Source: Lithobates sylvaticus (Eukaryota; Chordata; Amphibia; Anura; Ranidae). From it: DNA of 64,000 nucleotides. A program made the position numbers and the translations under genes. The stretch covers positions 606,132,457 through 606,196,456 of the forward strand of contig CM053026.1 of NCBI GenBank assembly GCA_028564925.1, written 5' to 3'. Under the pieces are notes generated by a model, which was not told where the DNA came from, did no database searches, and saw only the letters and a program-made list of their open reading frames with translations. This document shows, piece after piece, positions 11,047 to 24,693 of this stretch; within the stretch, counting starts at the first letter, position 1; each line of letters starts with the position of its first letter.

Positions 11047-12500
11047 CTCTCACCGGATTAACATTATCACCTGAGGGTTATCAACTGTTAAAGCGAGATT
11101 GCTTAAAAGCTGTCATAATATGTTGTCTTCCTCTGCCATTCATTGAAAAAGGGGGAGAAAGATGGCCTACCATAGTATACCAAACAGCTCAAGAAAAAAG
11201 AGTAGAATCACCTGAGTCCAATCAAAAAAGCACAAAATACCCTTAGCTATGAAGGGATTAAATAATACCACTAACATCTTTGTATACATTATGGCACGTG
11301 TGCTCTTTAAAGACCTGGCATATCAAAAAGTTATCATAAAGTAACCTCTTTATAATCTTAAAGGTTAGTGTTCTAATTCTAGCCCTTCAAAATCTTATTT
11401 TTTTTCTGAAAAAAGCTTCAAATATCAGAATTAGTGTTAGTTGCCTAGGAACAGATTATTACTTAGACATTCAAGCAATAAAATTTGACTGTGATTTTTT
11501 TTAAGTTCAAACAATGATGATGTACTTTAAGCCTGACATTTAAATATTTTAGCTCTAAAATGCCTGAACAATTCAAGAAATTCCTATTACATTAGTATTC
11601 TGTCAGAGTAATCATTCTTCATTTTTTTGCCTAATCCTAGAGATTCTACTTCATCTGATTTTAAAATGATCTTTTCAGGAGGTTAATATCTCTGACAGAC
11701 ATTTCTACACAGATTCTCAACAAAAATATTGTAGTAAGCAACATATCAAGGCTATGTCCATATTCCATATCATTAACATTATTTCCAGATTTGTAAATTT
11801 TTATGCCATAGGTGGTAAAACTTTGCTGCAGCCAGTCAGTGAAGTGATTTGGTTTAGTATATTGTGAACATTTCAGTTAATAGCCTGTTGTTATCCCAAG
11901 ATGCCAGAAGAGTTTACTAATAACTACAAAGGTCAGTACAGTGGCTGTGGTTGGTTATGTGCTTATCTTCTAGCTCTGGTGTAATTTTGATTTCCACTAA
12001 GTATTTCTCTGCATTTCCTTAGCATTTAATTCCCCCCCCCCCCACAACTCAGTTATATAGCAATAAGTTAAACTGGTCCACCCAAACTGGTCCTATTGTA
12101 CATGTGTGTTTTATGAATGGACACACTGAGGATCGGCTTGGCTCGGATGCCCCCATAGCAAGCTTTTTGCTGTGGGGGCACTCAGCAGGAGGGAGTGGCC
12201 AGGAGGGCCGACGAGGGACCAGAGAAGAGGAGGATCTAGGTTGCTCTGTGCAAAACCACTGCACAGTGCAGGTGAGTATAACGTGTTTGTTATTTTTAAA
12301 GGAAAAAAACTTTAATATCACTTTAAAACTGCTCCAACCCACCCCCTAATAGCTATACTAACTACCCTATTAAAGGAAGATGATTATACTTACCTATTCT
12401 CAGGGCGCTTAGGTTCGGTCATGTAATTGGCTCCCAGTGACCTGCTTCGAGGAGAGGAGGGACAGTCCATAACAGATGACCCATAGTAAACCATTGTCTC
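11047..12500. other. Intronic-type DNA with MITE debris
   Basis: 11047-12000 is AT-rich with no recognised feature. 12100-12340 is GC-richer. It contains a small inverted pair around GCAAGCTTTTTGC and ends in ATATCACTTTAA, resembling the TTAAAGTGATAC end of the TTAA element at 14624. It is probably a decayed relative. Confidence 0.4.
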
Positions 12501-13106
12501 CTCTCTGGGTCATCAACTTGGACAGAAAAGGGGGGGATGAGAGAGCGTCCCCCCTCTACTGAACCGTACCAGGCCACATGCCCTCAACATGGGGAGGATG
12601 CTTTGGGGTCAAGGGCCTCATCCCCACAACCCTTGTCCAGTAGTTTGCGGGGATCTGCGGGTGGGGGGGCTTATCAGAATCTGGAAGCCCTCTTTAACAA
12701 GGGGGACCCCCAGATCCCAGTTCCCCCCTATGTGAATGGGTATGGGGTACATAGTACCCCTACTCATTCATCCCAAAAACTGTCAACATTTAAAAAAAAA
12801 AATGAATATTTCATTTTTATTATTTCACTCTAGGCATTCTTAAAATCATTGCTCCTCAAAAAACTACCATTTTAAAAACTTTTTGTTTGCATTGATACAT
12901 GTCCCATGGGGGCAGGACCCGGGTCCCCATACACTTTTTATGGCAATAACTTGCATATAAGCCTTTAAAATTAGCACTTTTGTTTTTTCATGTTAGTGTC
13001 CAATAGACTTTAACGGTGTTCCGCGGCTTTCGAATTTGCCGCGAACACTGCATAATGTTTGCTGTTTGGCGAACAGGCGAACACCCGATGTTCAAGCTCA
13101 TCCCTA
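12500..13106 (-). mobile_element. hAT-type terminus with shared cassette sequence, partial
   Basis: The right end reads GAGCTTGAACATCGGGTG and begins TAGGGATGAGC on the minus strand, matching 1217 and 52827. The left half carries blocks also present in the palindrome arms: ACCGTACCAGGCC, CCCTCAACATGGGG, CTTATCAGAATCTGG, GGGTATGGGGTACATAGTAC. The left terminus is not identifiable, so no target duplication can be read. No gene. Confidence 0.5.
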
Positions 13107-14619
13107 CTCAAGAGTCTTTCAGCCATAGCTGAAGCTATTTAGAAGCTGTATTACATCATGCCTTATTTATACATATTATTCTGCACTACCCAGCCCTACT
13201 TCCTCCAGGCCTGATTATACATTTCATTTGTATTCTGGACTTTGTTATAGTGCAAGATGCCAATACAATAAACACAAGAGTTCTTTGATATACTGTATTT
13301 AGAGATTATTATAACAATCTAATTTTTGTTATAACCAGAGTTTCTGTGAGCACTATATATGTAGGCTGTTTTCAATTTTTTTTTATGTACGGATTTATGT
13401 ACTGAAAGTCACACTAATTTAAGCTGAAAAAGCTGGGAAACAATGATCTCCCTTTCACATCTTCACATTCTTCTTAAGCAAACCATGCAGTCTGAATTCC
13501 AACAGTTTGCTAGAATGGTGTTACTAGCAGCACACTAAGGAATTCTGTCTTGCTCAGTCCGGGCCCCTATTTGTGAATAAAAAAAGATATCACATAATGA
13601 GGCTTTTGCCACACTGGACAAATACTGGACATTTCTGAAATTTTTCTGTGAAAAGGTGTAAACAGGGCTGTCTTAGTGACAAATTACAGTTTTTTTTTTC
13701 AAAAAACTTTTCTTTTAAACCACATACAAGTTAGAAAACACTAGCAATAATCTCATATCAATAAATTTTATTGATACCTCTAGACTCCCCCTCACCCCTT
13801 TTTCTCCTCTCTCCACTGCTCACCTATGTATCCCTTACATTTCTTAACCTTTAAACCTCTCTTACACTACTCACCTTGATACCCCCTGCACGCAGTGATC
13901 ACCTCTGCACTTAAACTGATGTTTTCTGCACCCGTCTTATATTGATCAAGTGTGCACCCCCTCTTCACATCACACACTCATATATTGCTTACCTCGGCAT
14001 CCCCCCACACCCTTTACCCTGATTGTTCCTGCATTCTTACCCCCTTGAACCCCTCCACACCTGCACCCCCCTACACTGCTCACCTCAGCTGTCATGTTAG
14101 CCACCTCTAATACCTAGTGTGCATGGCCATTGTACACTGTCCCTGCTGCCAAAGAAACAACAAGGCATGCACATATCAGGGGCAGTTAGGCAGATTTTGG
14201 TTAACCTTTGTATTAGGTAGTGTATCACAACTCAAGAACCTGGAAAATACCCACATAAAATATGTCAACTTAATAAATATAGTTGCTTTGGCTAAAACTG
14301 AACCCACAACCCAAATGCTGATAGTAAAAAAAAGCTTAAAATGTTTTGTTTTAGTGAGAGAAATTCAGAGATGCATACACTGACATCAAGTAGCTCAATC
14401 AGTACAGTCTGCACTGTTGGCATTATAAAATAGGAACTAAATAGCATAAGCGTGTAAATTAAATAAAAGCTAAAGGTTAGGTAGCAGATCATTTTAATTT
14501 GATAGAAAAAAAAGTGTCCCATTTTGGTCTGTTTATTATACTATGGTAAGTGTTCCATTATTTTTGTTTGATTAGTGAATAAAAATTAAATGTTGATTCG
14601 CCAAAAATCCAGTTAGCTC
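13107..14619. other. Intronic-type DNA with a CT-rich degenerate tandem region
   Basis: 13107-13780 shows nothing recognisable. About 13780-14095 is pyrimidine-rich. It contains loosely repeated phrases such as CACTGCTCACCT, CCCCTGCAC and CTCACCTC, which suggests an old degenerate minisatellite. No plausible gene. Confidence 0.4.
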
Positions 14620-14623
14620 TTAA

Positions 14624-14949
14624 AGTGATACGAAAGTCTAATTTTTTTCTTTAAAAATAACAGACATGTTATACTTATCTGCTCTGTGCAGTGGCTTTGG
14701 ATCGTCCTCTTCTCAGGTCCCTCACCAGCATTCCTGACCCCCCCCTTCTGTCAAGTGCCCCACAGCAAGCAGACACAGAGCTGCGGTTTGGCCCCACCCC
14801 CTCTCTCTCCCGATTGGCTAACTTTGATTGACAGCAACGGGAGCCAATAGCGCCACTGCTGTGTTTCAGCCAATCAGGAGGGAGATTCCCGGACAACTGA
14901 GGCACTCGTGCACATCCCTGGATAGAGATGGGGCTCAGATAAGTATTAG
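14624..14949. mobile_element. TTAA element, left part (outermost layer of the nest)
   Basis: TTAA at 14620-14623 followed by AGTGATACGAAAG pairs with the right end (...CAACCACT then TTAA at 27167-27170). The element is interrupted at 14949, where the inner insertion's 14-base duplication CAGATAAGTATTAG begins at 14936. Without the insert the element is about 435 bases long and non-coding. Confidence 0.65.
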
Positions 14950-15008
14950 AGGAAGAAAGACACGCGGCTGGAGAAGATTTGGTTGCTGCTCACCCCTAAG
15001 AGGTAGCA

Positions 15009-16592
15009 AAAAGGAGAGAATCCCCCAAAAAGGGTTTATGGGGTTTTTAGGCAGCGATTTGGAAAAAATGTATATGATACAACGCTTTATCTAAATATAA
15101 ATCTTTATTAAAGATGTCACAGAAGTGGCATAGTGGGTAAAAGACATGGGTCCCAAATGGGAATGATAAAACAAAACAGAAAAAATGTATAAAATTACAC
15201 TGATAGACAAAAAACTTTTACAGCAGAGTATTTTAACACAGCCAACATAAGTTGAGGTAAAATAGAACCTGACGCGTGTCGACCCGTGTTGATGTGGGTC
15301 TTCCTCAGAGGTAATTTGTCTATTTGGAAAAGAAAGGGTAAGAAACACATATGTTGCAAAAATGTATGCATTTTATATACTGGTCTCTATTTGAATTAAA
15401 GATAGAGACATGTACCATATTGTATTAGGAGATATTTACCCAGGTATGTGTATTTTTCTGATGAGAATTACTCCTCATGTGGGGTTTCCCTGAAGAGGTT
15501 TTCTGTCCCCCCGGGTGGCACTCGCAAAAGCACCCTGCGATGTGTGCGAGCCGGGCCAGGGGGGTGAGTGATCCAAGAGCGTGACTTACGGGGGGTCAAC
15601 TCCAACGAATTGGCCTCCCACAGACAGACACGTGGGCCGGTGGATGAGAGCGGAGGAGGGGAGGGGGCAATAATGATTGAATCCCCTTAGCACATACACC
15701 TGTCGTGAGAGTCCAACAGCAAGCAATTATCAATCTACCATTTATACATATGATACTTTTTAATTTGTAACTTTTGATATCATAGAGAAGTTTTAGTTTG
15801 AGTGAGAGAAGCTGACCAGTATGTATGTATAACAAGGTCCCTATCAGGATCGGTATGTGTGGTAATTGCATCTGAGAGAAAAGTGATGGTAGTAGATGAA
15901 AGGAAGGAGAAAAGCCATGCAAAGAGGAAATAGTGGAAAGAAAGAGAGGAGGGAGAGAGGAAAAAGGATAAAGGAAAAGGCGAAAGAGGGGAAGGGAGGA
16001 ACAGGGGAGATTGGAAGAATAGATGGAGGAGTAAGAATGGGAGGTGTGATTTGGGAAGGGAAAAGGATGTTTTCTGCAGACGAGAGAATTGGCAGGGATA
16101 GAAAGTGAGGAGTGATAGCATAGATTGGCAGGGATAGAAAGGAGGAGTGATAGCATGATCAGAGAGGGGAGGAATGTTGAATGGTGTGTGACAGGAAAAG
16201 GTCAGGGTGGGGATAAGGTACATGGCGCGCACATGTATGCGAAAGTGGGATGCTGCAGCATCCCAGAGGGGTATGTACAAGACAGGGGGAGGTAGGGGGG
16301 GGGGAAAGAGAGGGAAAGGAACAAAAAGATCACAGGGGCATAGAAGATGAGAAAAACTAGAAGAAAAGGGGAAGGGAAAAGAAAGGGGAAGGTTGGAAGG
16401 AGGGTGGGAAAAGGAGGTGAAGGGAAAAAAAAAAGAAAGAAAAAAGTGAGGGGACGAAAGGAGGGGGAGAGGGGGGAAGAAGAAAGGGGGAAAGAAGGGG
16501 GGAGGGGGGCTTAATAGGGTGAAGGGGTGATGGGGTAATGGTTGGGCTGGCAGACATGACCCAAGGGAGGTGAGGGGGAAGGGTGAAAGTGA
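15009..16592 (-). repeat. Left inverted arm of the ribozyme-bearing element
   Basis: The outer part (15009-15830) is the reverse complement of 26275-27057 and the inner part (15834-16592) of 17393-18095. About 15890-16600 is almost pure purine on the + strand. The long open frames there on the minus strand encode only P/S/F/L-rich low-complexity peptide and are not credible genes. Confidence 0.8.
15267..15312 (-). ncRNA. Hammerhead ribozyme motif, left arm
   Basis: On the minus strand, in order: ACCT (helix I), CTGAGGA core (fits CUGANGA), one extra A, GACCC, a 10-base loop, GGGTC (helix II), GAC where the consensus is GAA, ACGCGT (self-complementary helix III), C (cleavage-site base), AGGT (helix I partner). 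The GAA-to-GAC change in the core would be expected to weaken or abolish cleavage. The right-arm twin keeps GAA. Confidence 0.6.
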
Positions 16593-17392
16593 AAAAAAGT
16601 GTGGTGCACAGTGGGAGTGAAGGGAAAGGTGAGATGAGTGAGAGGACTGGAAGTGGGGTGGTGAGTTGTGACAGGATGGTGCCACGAAACAAAAGAAAAA
16701 AAGAACTCTAGTGGGTGATAAGAAGAAAGGGAGTAGGGAGGGAGAGAAAAGGGGGGGCAGGAAAAAGGAAAAAGGGAGAGGAACAAGTGTATAAAAAGAT
16801 TGTCAAAACGACAACAAATCGCAGTAAACAAGCAGCATTAAAATTATAAATCAATTTAAACAAAAGATGGGGAATGGGTGAGGTGTGTGGGTAAGATAAT
16901 GTGTATGATGGTGTGGTATGAGGGTGTCCTAAACTAGTAGTGAGTGCATGGGAAAGTGGCAGGACAGTGAAGTGCTAATATGTGAGTGAATAGAAGCTGG
17001 GAAAAGGTGTGTATGTAGAATTGCAATCCAAATTTACCTGATGGAGTAGGTTTCCATTGTTCTGCTTGTTTGGTGATATACACCTTATGGCCTATACTTT
17101 GTAGACTGCAGCGAGTTTGTAAGGGATATACGGTTCAGAAAGCAGGTATGCAGTCTAGAATTAAACAAAGGGACACTATATAATTGTCACAATGCCTAAG
17201 TGCGGGCACATATAAACGTGTACTTACTGGCCTGGTGTCTCTTCGCTTGTGAACCCTCTCATGGAGATGGAGTAATGATCCTCCCCCATGTGGGGTTCTT
17301 ATAATTGCTAAAGATGAGATCAGGTGCGTCAATTGGATATCCAATTGATGCTGATTGCTGGTGGCATCCCCTCCCATCTCACGGTCCCATAC
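16593..17392. other. Spacer between inverted arms
   Basis: About 800 bases with no recognisable coding region or ribozyme core. The first 250 bases stay purine-rich; the rest is mixed sequence with only short open frames. Confidence 0.5.
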
Positions 17393-18095
17393 TTTCACCC
17401 TTCCCCCTCACCTCCCTTGGGTCATGTCTGCCAGCCCAACCATTACCCCATCACCCCTTCACCCTATTCAGCCCCCCTCCCCCTTCTTTCCCCCTTTCTT
17501 CTTCCCCCCTCACCCCCTCCTTTCGTCCCCTCACTTTTTTCTTTCTTTTTTTCCCCTCACCTCCTTTTCCCACCCTCCTTCCAACCTTCCCCTTTATTTT
17601 CCCTTCCCTTTTTCTTCTAGTTTTTCTCATCTTCTATGCCCCCGTGATCTTTTTGTTCCTTTCCCTCTCTTTCCTCCCCCCCTACCTCCCCATGTCTTGT
17701 ACATACCCCTCTGGGATGCTGCAGCATCCCACTTTTGCATACATGTGCGCGCCACCCTGACCTTTTCCCGTCACACACCATTCAACATTCCTCCCCTCTC
17801 TGATCATGCTATCACTCCTTTCTATCCCTGCCAATTCTCTCGTCTCCCCTTTTCCCTTCCCCTTTCCCCTCCCCAAATCACACCTCCCATTCTTACTCCT
17901 CCATCTATTCTTCCAATCTCCCCTGTTCCTCCCTTCCCCCCTTTCGCCTTTTCCTTTATCCTTTTTCCTCTCTCCCTCCTCTCTTTCCACTATTTCCTCT
18001 TTGCATGGCTTTTCTCCTTCCTTTCATCTACTACCATCACTTTTCTCTCAGTTGCAATTACCACACATACCGATCCTGATAGGGACCTTGTTATA
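17393..18095 (+). repeat. Right inverted arm, part 1
   Basis: Reverse complement of 15834-16592, nearly pure pyrimidine on the + strand. It is continued at 26275 after the Tc1 insertion. The duplicated TA at 18094-18095 and 26273-26274 joins the two halves seamlessly. Confidence 0.8.
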
Positions 18096-18462
18096 CAGTG
18101 GTGTGAAAAAGTGTTTGCCCCCTTCCTCATTTCCTGTTCCTTTGCATGTTTGTCACACTTAAGTGTTTCGGAACATCAAACCAATTTAAACAATAGTCAA
18201 GGACAACACAAGTAAACACAAAATGCAATTTGTAAATGAAGGTGTTTATTATTAAAGGTGAAAAAAAATCCAAACCATCATGGCCCTGTGTGAAAAAGTG
18301 ATTGCCCCCCTTGTTAAAACATACTATAACTGTGGTTGTCCACACCTGAGTTCAATTTCTCTAGCCACACCCAGGCCTGATTATTGCCACACCTGTTCAC
18401 AATCAAGGCATCACTTAAATAGGAGCTGCTTGACACAGTAAGGTCCACCAGAAGATCCTTAA

Positions 18463-19494
<1,032 letters not shown>

Positions 19495-20127
19495 GTTTAG
19501 GGGGCAATCACTTTTTCACACAGGGCCATGATGGTTTGGATTTTTTTTCACCTTTATATTTCAATATTTTTATTGAGGTAAATATAAAACAATACAACAA
19601 TAACATATTTTTCACATTTAACCAGGTTGTCATCAATTCAACTTAGAAACGGTTTAACAGTACATTTACATAATGCTCCGTACCTATCAGAAGCTAGAGA
19701 CATGTGAGTAACCTCTAAGCTAGAACAGTTCAGGCCCTTAAGTGGGCATGGCACTTAATAGATTCACAAGAAGGGAACATCAACAAAATAGTAATACCAA
19801 AAGGAGGAGGTAGGGAGGTTTCAGGGCAACCATAGGCCTCGGTTCAGGATACCAAGGTGTGCTTCTTGTCTCTAGTTTTGCTAGATTTCCTGCCTTATCT
19901 GCAATGTCTCATTCAAGTATATCAGCAACCAGGTCGTGCAGGTTATACCATCAGGTAACGTAAAATAAAAAAAATAAAAGGGAAACCAGAACCAAAGAAA
20001 AAAGGGGGTTTGAAGTAAAACGATTAAGGTATCAGAGGGAGGGCATTAAAAGAAGAAAAAAAAAGGGGAGACAGAGGGGAAGAGAAAAGGAGGGGGAGAG
20101 AGGGAGAGGGTCACCTGGAGTTCCTCT

Positions 20128-23100
20128 TTAGGTAGAGATGTATTCAATCCAAGGGTCCCAAATCTTATTAAACATCTCTGCTTTATTATGGAGGGTATGG
20201 GTAAGTTTGTCGTTAATCATAATCCAGTTGAGTTTGTTTTTAGTTTGGTCGAGGGGTATGCTTGAATGTTTCCAATTTCTTGCAATTGTTATTCTTGCCG
20301 CCAGCAGAATGTAGGTTATGAGTTTCAAGGATTTTTTGGGGACCTCATCTGGTAGTTTGTGGAAGAGAGCACTCTCTGGGGATCTACGAATATTGACACC
20401 CCTAACTGAATTAATCATATTATATATTCTAATCCAAAATCTGATCACCAGTGGGCATTGCCACCAGATATGGTGCATCGTACCCATCTGTCCGCATTGC
20501 CTAAAGCAGTTGGGTGAAGAAGAGGGATGCATTTTTGCTATTCTAGTAGGGACGAGATACCATCGCAGCAATGTTTTATAGTTTGCTTCAATAAGGGTGG
20601 TATTAATAGATATTTTCGACAGTCGGTGAGCGATATCCTGCCAGTCTGACATTTCAAGGGAGATGTTCAGGTCCCTTTCCCATTGAGTCATGTAGGATAA
20701 TTTAGTGTTGGGTTCAGTGATGGAAGAGTAAGTGGCGGAAATCCGTCCTCTTTGATTGCTTCTGTTTTGGCAGGTCAATTCTAAAGTGGTGAGAGTAACT
20801 GGTCCACCCCCCATTTTAAGTTTGGAAGAGATAAATGAGGAAATTTGGTTATATCTGAAAAACTCAATGCTAGGCATTGAGAAATTTTCTTTGAAATATG
20901 TAGCTGAGTGCATTTGATTACCGCTAATAAAATCTCCAATTCTCATTAACCCTTTGTTGAGCCACCATTGAAACAGTTGTGGGGTGAGGCCAGGAGGGAA
21001 TTCTGGGTTACAAAAAATGGGTGCTAGCGGTGTGTGGAGTAATGCAAGGGGCACTCTATGTCGTACTCTTTCCCAAACCGCTAGGGAGTGTGATAGTGTG
21101 GGACATAAGATGGGTGGGCATTTACGGTTGGGAAGCCACATCATGGCTCCTATCGCTATTGGGTGGCACGCTAGTGCCTCTATATAAACCCATAAGGGTG
21201 CCGAGCCTTTGGCTGTTGTGTGGGTGAGTTGGGCTATTTGCGCTGAATGGTAGTATGCTTGTAGGTTGGGTAAGCCAAGTCCTCCCCTAGATTTAGGAGT
21301 GTAAAGTGTTTTTTTTTGTATCCTTGATTTCTTATTACCCCATATGAACCGCAGGACTTCCTGTTGTATATGTTGCATGTCTCCCCTCGGGATTGACACC
21401 GGCAGTGTCCTAAAGTAATACAAGAGTCTGGGTAGGAAGGTCATTTTTATTGAATTGATTCTACCAAACCAGGAGAGGGAATACTCCGACCAAGCACGGA
21501 GGTCCTCTTTAAGCTTTTTGAATAGAGGGGGGTAGTTAGCTTTGTATAATGTAGCAATTGAAGGAGTTAGTTGTATTCCCAGGTATGGGAGGGAGTGGGG
21601 CGCCCATTTAAAGTTGTATGAGTTTTGGAGGAGCTGTACCTCAGTAGGGGGTAGAGATATATTCAGGGCTAAGGTTTTTTGCGTATTCAGTGTCAGGCCT
21701 GAGAGTAATGAGAACCGGTCTAGTAGAGATAAAAGTTCTGGGAGCGAGGTCTGGGGTTTGGTAATGTACATAAGGACATCATCTGCAAATAATGCACATT
21801 TGTGGTCTTGTTGACCACATTGGAGACCATGGATGTTGGGATTGGAGCGGATGGCCATTGCCAGGGGCTCTATTGCTAAAGCAAATAGTAGTGGGGAGAG
21901 TGGGCAGCCTTGTCTAGTACCTCGTTGGACAGGAAATATAGATGATTTATGGCCTTTGATAGAAATTTGGGCTATTGGGGAGCTATAAAGTGTTTTCATT
22001 AGTGAAAGGAATGTGGAGCCAAATCCCATGGTTTCAAGGGTGACAAAGAGGTAATCCCAGTTCAGACTATCGAAGGCCTTATTAAGATCTAGTGATAGTA
22101 TCAGAAGTTCCCGGTCTGGGAGATTATCCCAGTTGGAGCGTACCACTGAGATCAGAGCGATGGATCTGCGAATTTGATCCAAAGTCTGACGTCCCGCAAT
22201 AAACCCCGACTGGTCTTTATGTATATAGCGTTCCAAAAAGGAATTGATTCTGAGGGCTAGTATCTTTGTTAGTATTTTTAAGTCACAGTTGATTAATGAG
22301 ATTGGGCGATAGTTACGTACATCGGTGGAGTCCTTGTTAGGTTTGGGGATTACACTGATGTATGCCTTGTTGTCGTCGGGTGGGACCTTACCCCCATCCC
22401 TCAGGGAATTGAAATAAAGAGTTAAGTGGGGGGCCAATAGCATAGAAAATTTCTTATAGTAGATGTTAGGAAGTCCGTCTGGACCTGGGGATTTGTGAAG
22501 TGAGAGAGATTTAATGGCGTCAGTGACCTCTTCGTTTGTAAATGGTTGATCAACCAGTTCCCTATGATCATCGGTGATGATCGGAAGAGGGAGAGACCCC
22601 AGAAATTCCCTGATGGACGGGGGAGCTACTGCTTGTGGCTTCTTGTATAGGTCGGCATAGAATCCGTGAAATTCATCCAAGATCTTTTGGGGGTTTTGTG
22701 ACAGGTGGCCGCCAGATGTTTTTATTGTAGGGAGTGCGTGATGGGAATGTTTGGGGGTGAGCTTATGTGCCAGCAGGGATCCTGGGCGATCCCGCCATGT
22801 AAAGAATTTGTGGTTCGTCCACCTTAGCTGTTTCTCAGCTCTTGTGGTCAGGCATATATTTAGTTCTAGTCTGGATTGTTCCAGTTTCTTGAATAGGCCC
22901 GGGGAGGGGGAACGTTTGTGCTGTTTGGTCAAAGATTCAAACTCTCTAGTTTTGGCAGAAATCAGTTCAGTACAGGCTTTCTTTAGTCTGGAGGCTAACT
23001 GGATAAATGAACCCCTTATTGTAGCTTTGTGTGCGGTCCAGTTCGTCGCAGGGGATGTGTCCTCTGGTTTGTTATTTTCAAAGTAGGTCTGTATATGGTT

Positions 23101-23927
23101 TGATATCTCTATACAGTGAGATTCATCACTAAGGAGGGACTCATTCAGTCGCCAATGATATCCTGTAGGTCTATTGCTGAGGTTATGTAGTTGGACCATA
23201 ATTGGATCGTGATCTGACCATGGGGTTGATAGGATTTTTGCTGACCTCAACTTTGGGATCACCCCCGAGGGGAGAAATATGTGGTCTATGCGGGAGTAGT
23301 GTCCATGTGCTCTTGAGTAGTGTGAGTAATCTCTATCGGTTGGGTTGACCTCCCGCCAAGCATCTACCAGGTCGTATTGGTGTAGTATCTGTGCGAATAT
23401 GCGACTTTGCTTGGGGAGGGGCGGAGACCTGAGGTATGTGATTTGTCCTTAATTAAGTCTAATGCTAGGTTAGAGTCACCTGCCAGAATTATTACCCCCT
23501 CTAATTCGGGTTCTAGGAGTTTTAAGAGGGCGTGGAAAAAGGTAGTCTGGTTAGTGTTGGGGGCATAGTATACTAGAATAGTGATTAAAATCTCGCCCAG
23601 ATGTCCCTTTACCAGGAGATAACGGCCCTCTTTATCTCTAATAGTTTTGGTTTCTGCAAATGATATATGCCTAGAGAAGCAGAGGGCGACCCCCCTCTTT
23701 TTCTCTGAGGCATTCGCAAAAAAACAAAGAGGGTATTCTCTATGCAAGTAGCGGGGGGTAAATGAGGAAGTGAAGTGTGTCTCTTGAAGAGCCACTATAT
23801 CAGCCCCTAGGGATTTATAATGTGTGAAGGCCTTGATTCGCTTAGCTGGTGATCCAAAGCCTTGGACATTATGTGAAAGTAGGCGGATATTACAAGGTGT
23901 CAGAGCTATGGAAGACATGGGAAACAT
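20128..23927 (-). pseudogene. LINE ORF2 (endonuclease + reverse transcriptase), one frameshift
   Basis: The N-terminal part (23927 to about 23415) is an APE-type endonuclease: LLSHNVQGF, LQETHF, and GDSNLALD. The frame shifts at a run of four G (plus strand, 23413-23416), consistent with loss of one base. It then stays open through SRIDHIF and WSDHDPIM to the stop at 20128. The RT domain shows NYRPISLINCD, DQSGFIAGRQ, LSLDLNKAFDSLNW, GTRQGCPLSPLLF and the catalytic FADD (21778-21789, in place of YADD). The C-terminus has a CFRQCG...HHIWWQC zinc-knuckle-like motif. Overall length, about 1266 codons, is normal for L1 ORF2. A sequencing error at the homopolymer is possible, in which case the gene would be intact. 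Confidence 0.88.
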
Positions 23928-24693
23928 TCAAGAGTCATTATATACAGACTCACCCTTCGGTCCGTTGGTTTCAGATGCCATATGTGCAGAAGTGTCGTCC
24001 AGGTGACCCTCGAGGAGGAACAGTGGTAGAACAGGTTAATATTAGGTTTACTGTGGGAGGAAGAGGAGGTGGGTTGGGAAGTAGTAGTGAGAGTAGCATT
24101 AGTGGGGTTGAGAAGAGAGGGAGAAGGGGAGAGAAAAATAAAAAAATAAAACAATAAAACCAAGCGGTCGGACCAGGAGACTCCTGGTACCGAGTGACAT
24201 TCGTTAGACATAATACTACTAAATCTTACAGTCAGTAACAAATAAAGTGTCCCAGGGGCAAGCCCTGGGTGTGAAGGAGTCTCCACCAGAAACTGGTAAT
24301 GGGAAGAGTCCTTCGAGTGGGGAGTGCACATGGCCATCCCCCAGCAACCATAAAAAAAACTTGGTGTACAAGGTGCGGGAAAAAAAATGTGTGCATACAT
24401 CTAGGTAACATATTTGGCCCCAATATCCCGCCCTAATACGCTGATGGGATCGTCTAGCCAAATATGTTGATAGACTATATGGTGATTAAGGCAGTAAAAA
24501 GGAATGCCAGAAAAAGTGCAAGAACGTAATGGCCAGTTCAAATATTCCTAACTAATGGGGAAAGAAAAAAGCTGGAGTCTTTGTTTCAGCAAAGTGCAGC
24601 CGCCCTGTGTGGCACCTAATGTCCCTCTCAGGGGACCACTGAGAAGGCACACCGGCGGATTTAAATCAGTTCAGCAATGATGGGTCCATCTTC

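Noticed and set aside
15780-16685. Long minus-strand open frame (about 300 codons)
   Set aside because: Almost entirely P, S, F and L from a polypurine tract; no domain, and the frame is an effect of composition within an inverted-repeat arm.
17355-18215. Long plus-strand open frame (about 286 codons)
   Set aside because: Mirror of the previous low-complexity tract; it runs from the arm into the Tc1 end, so it crosses an element boundary.
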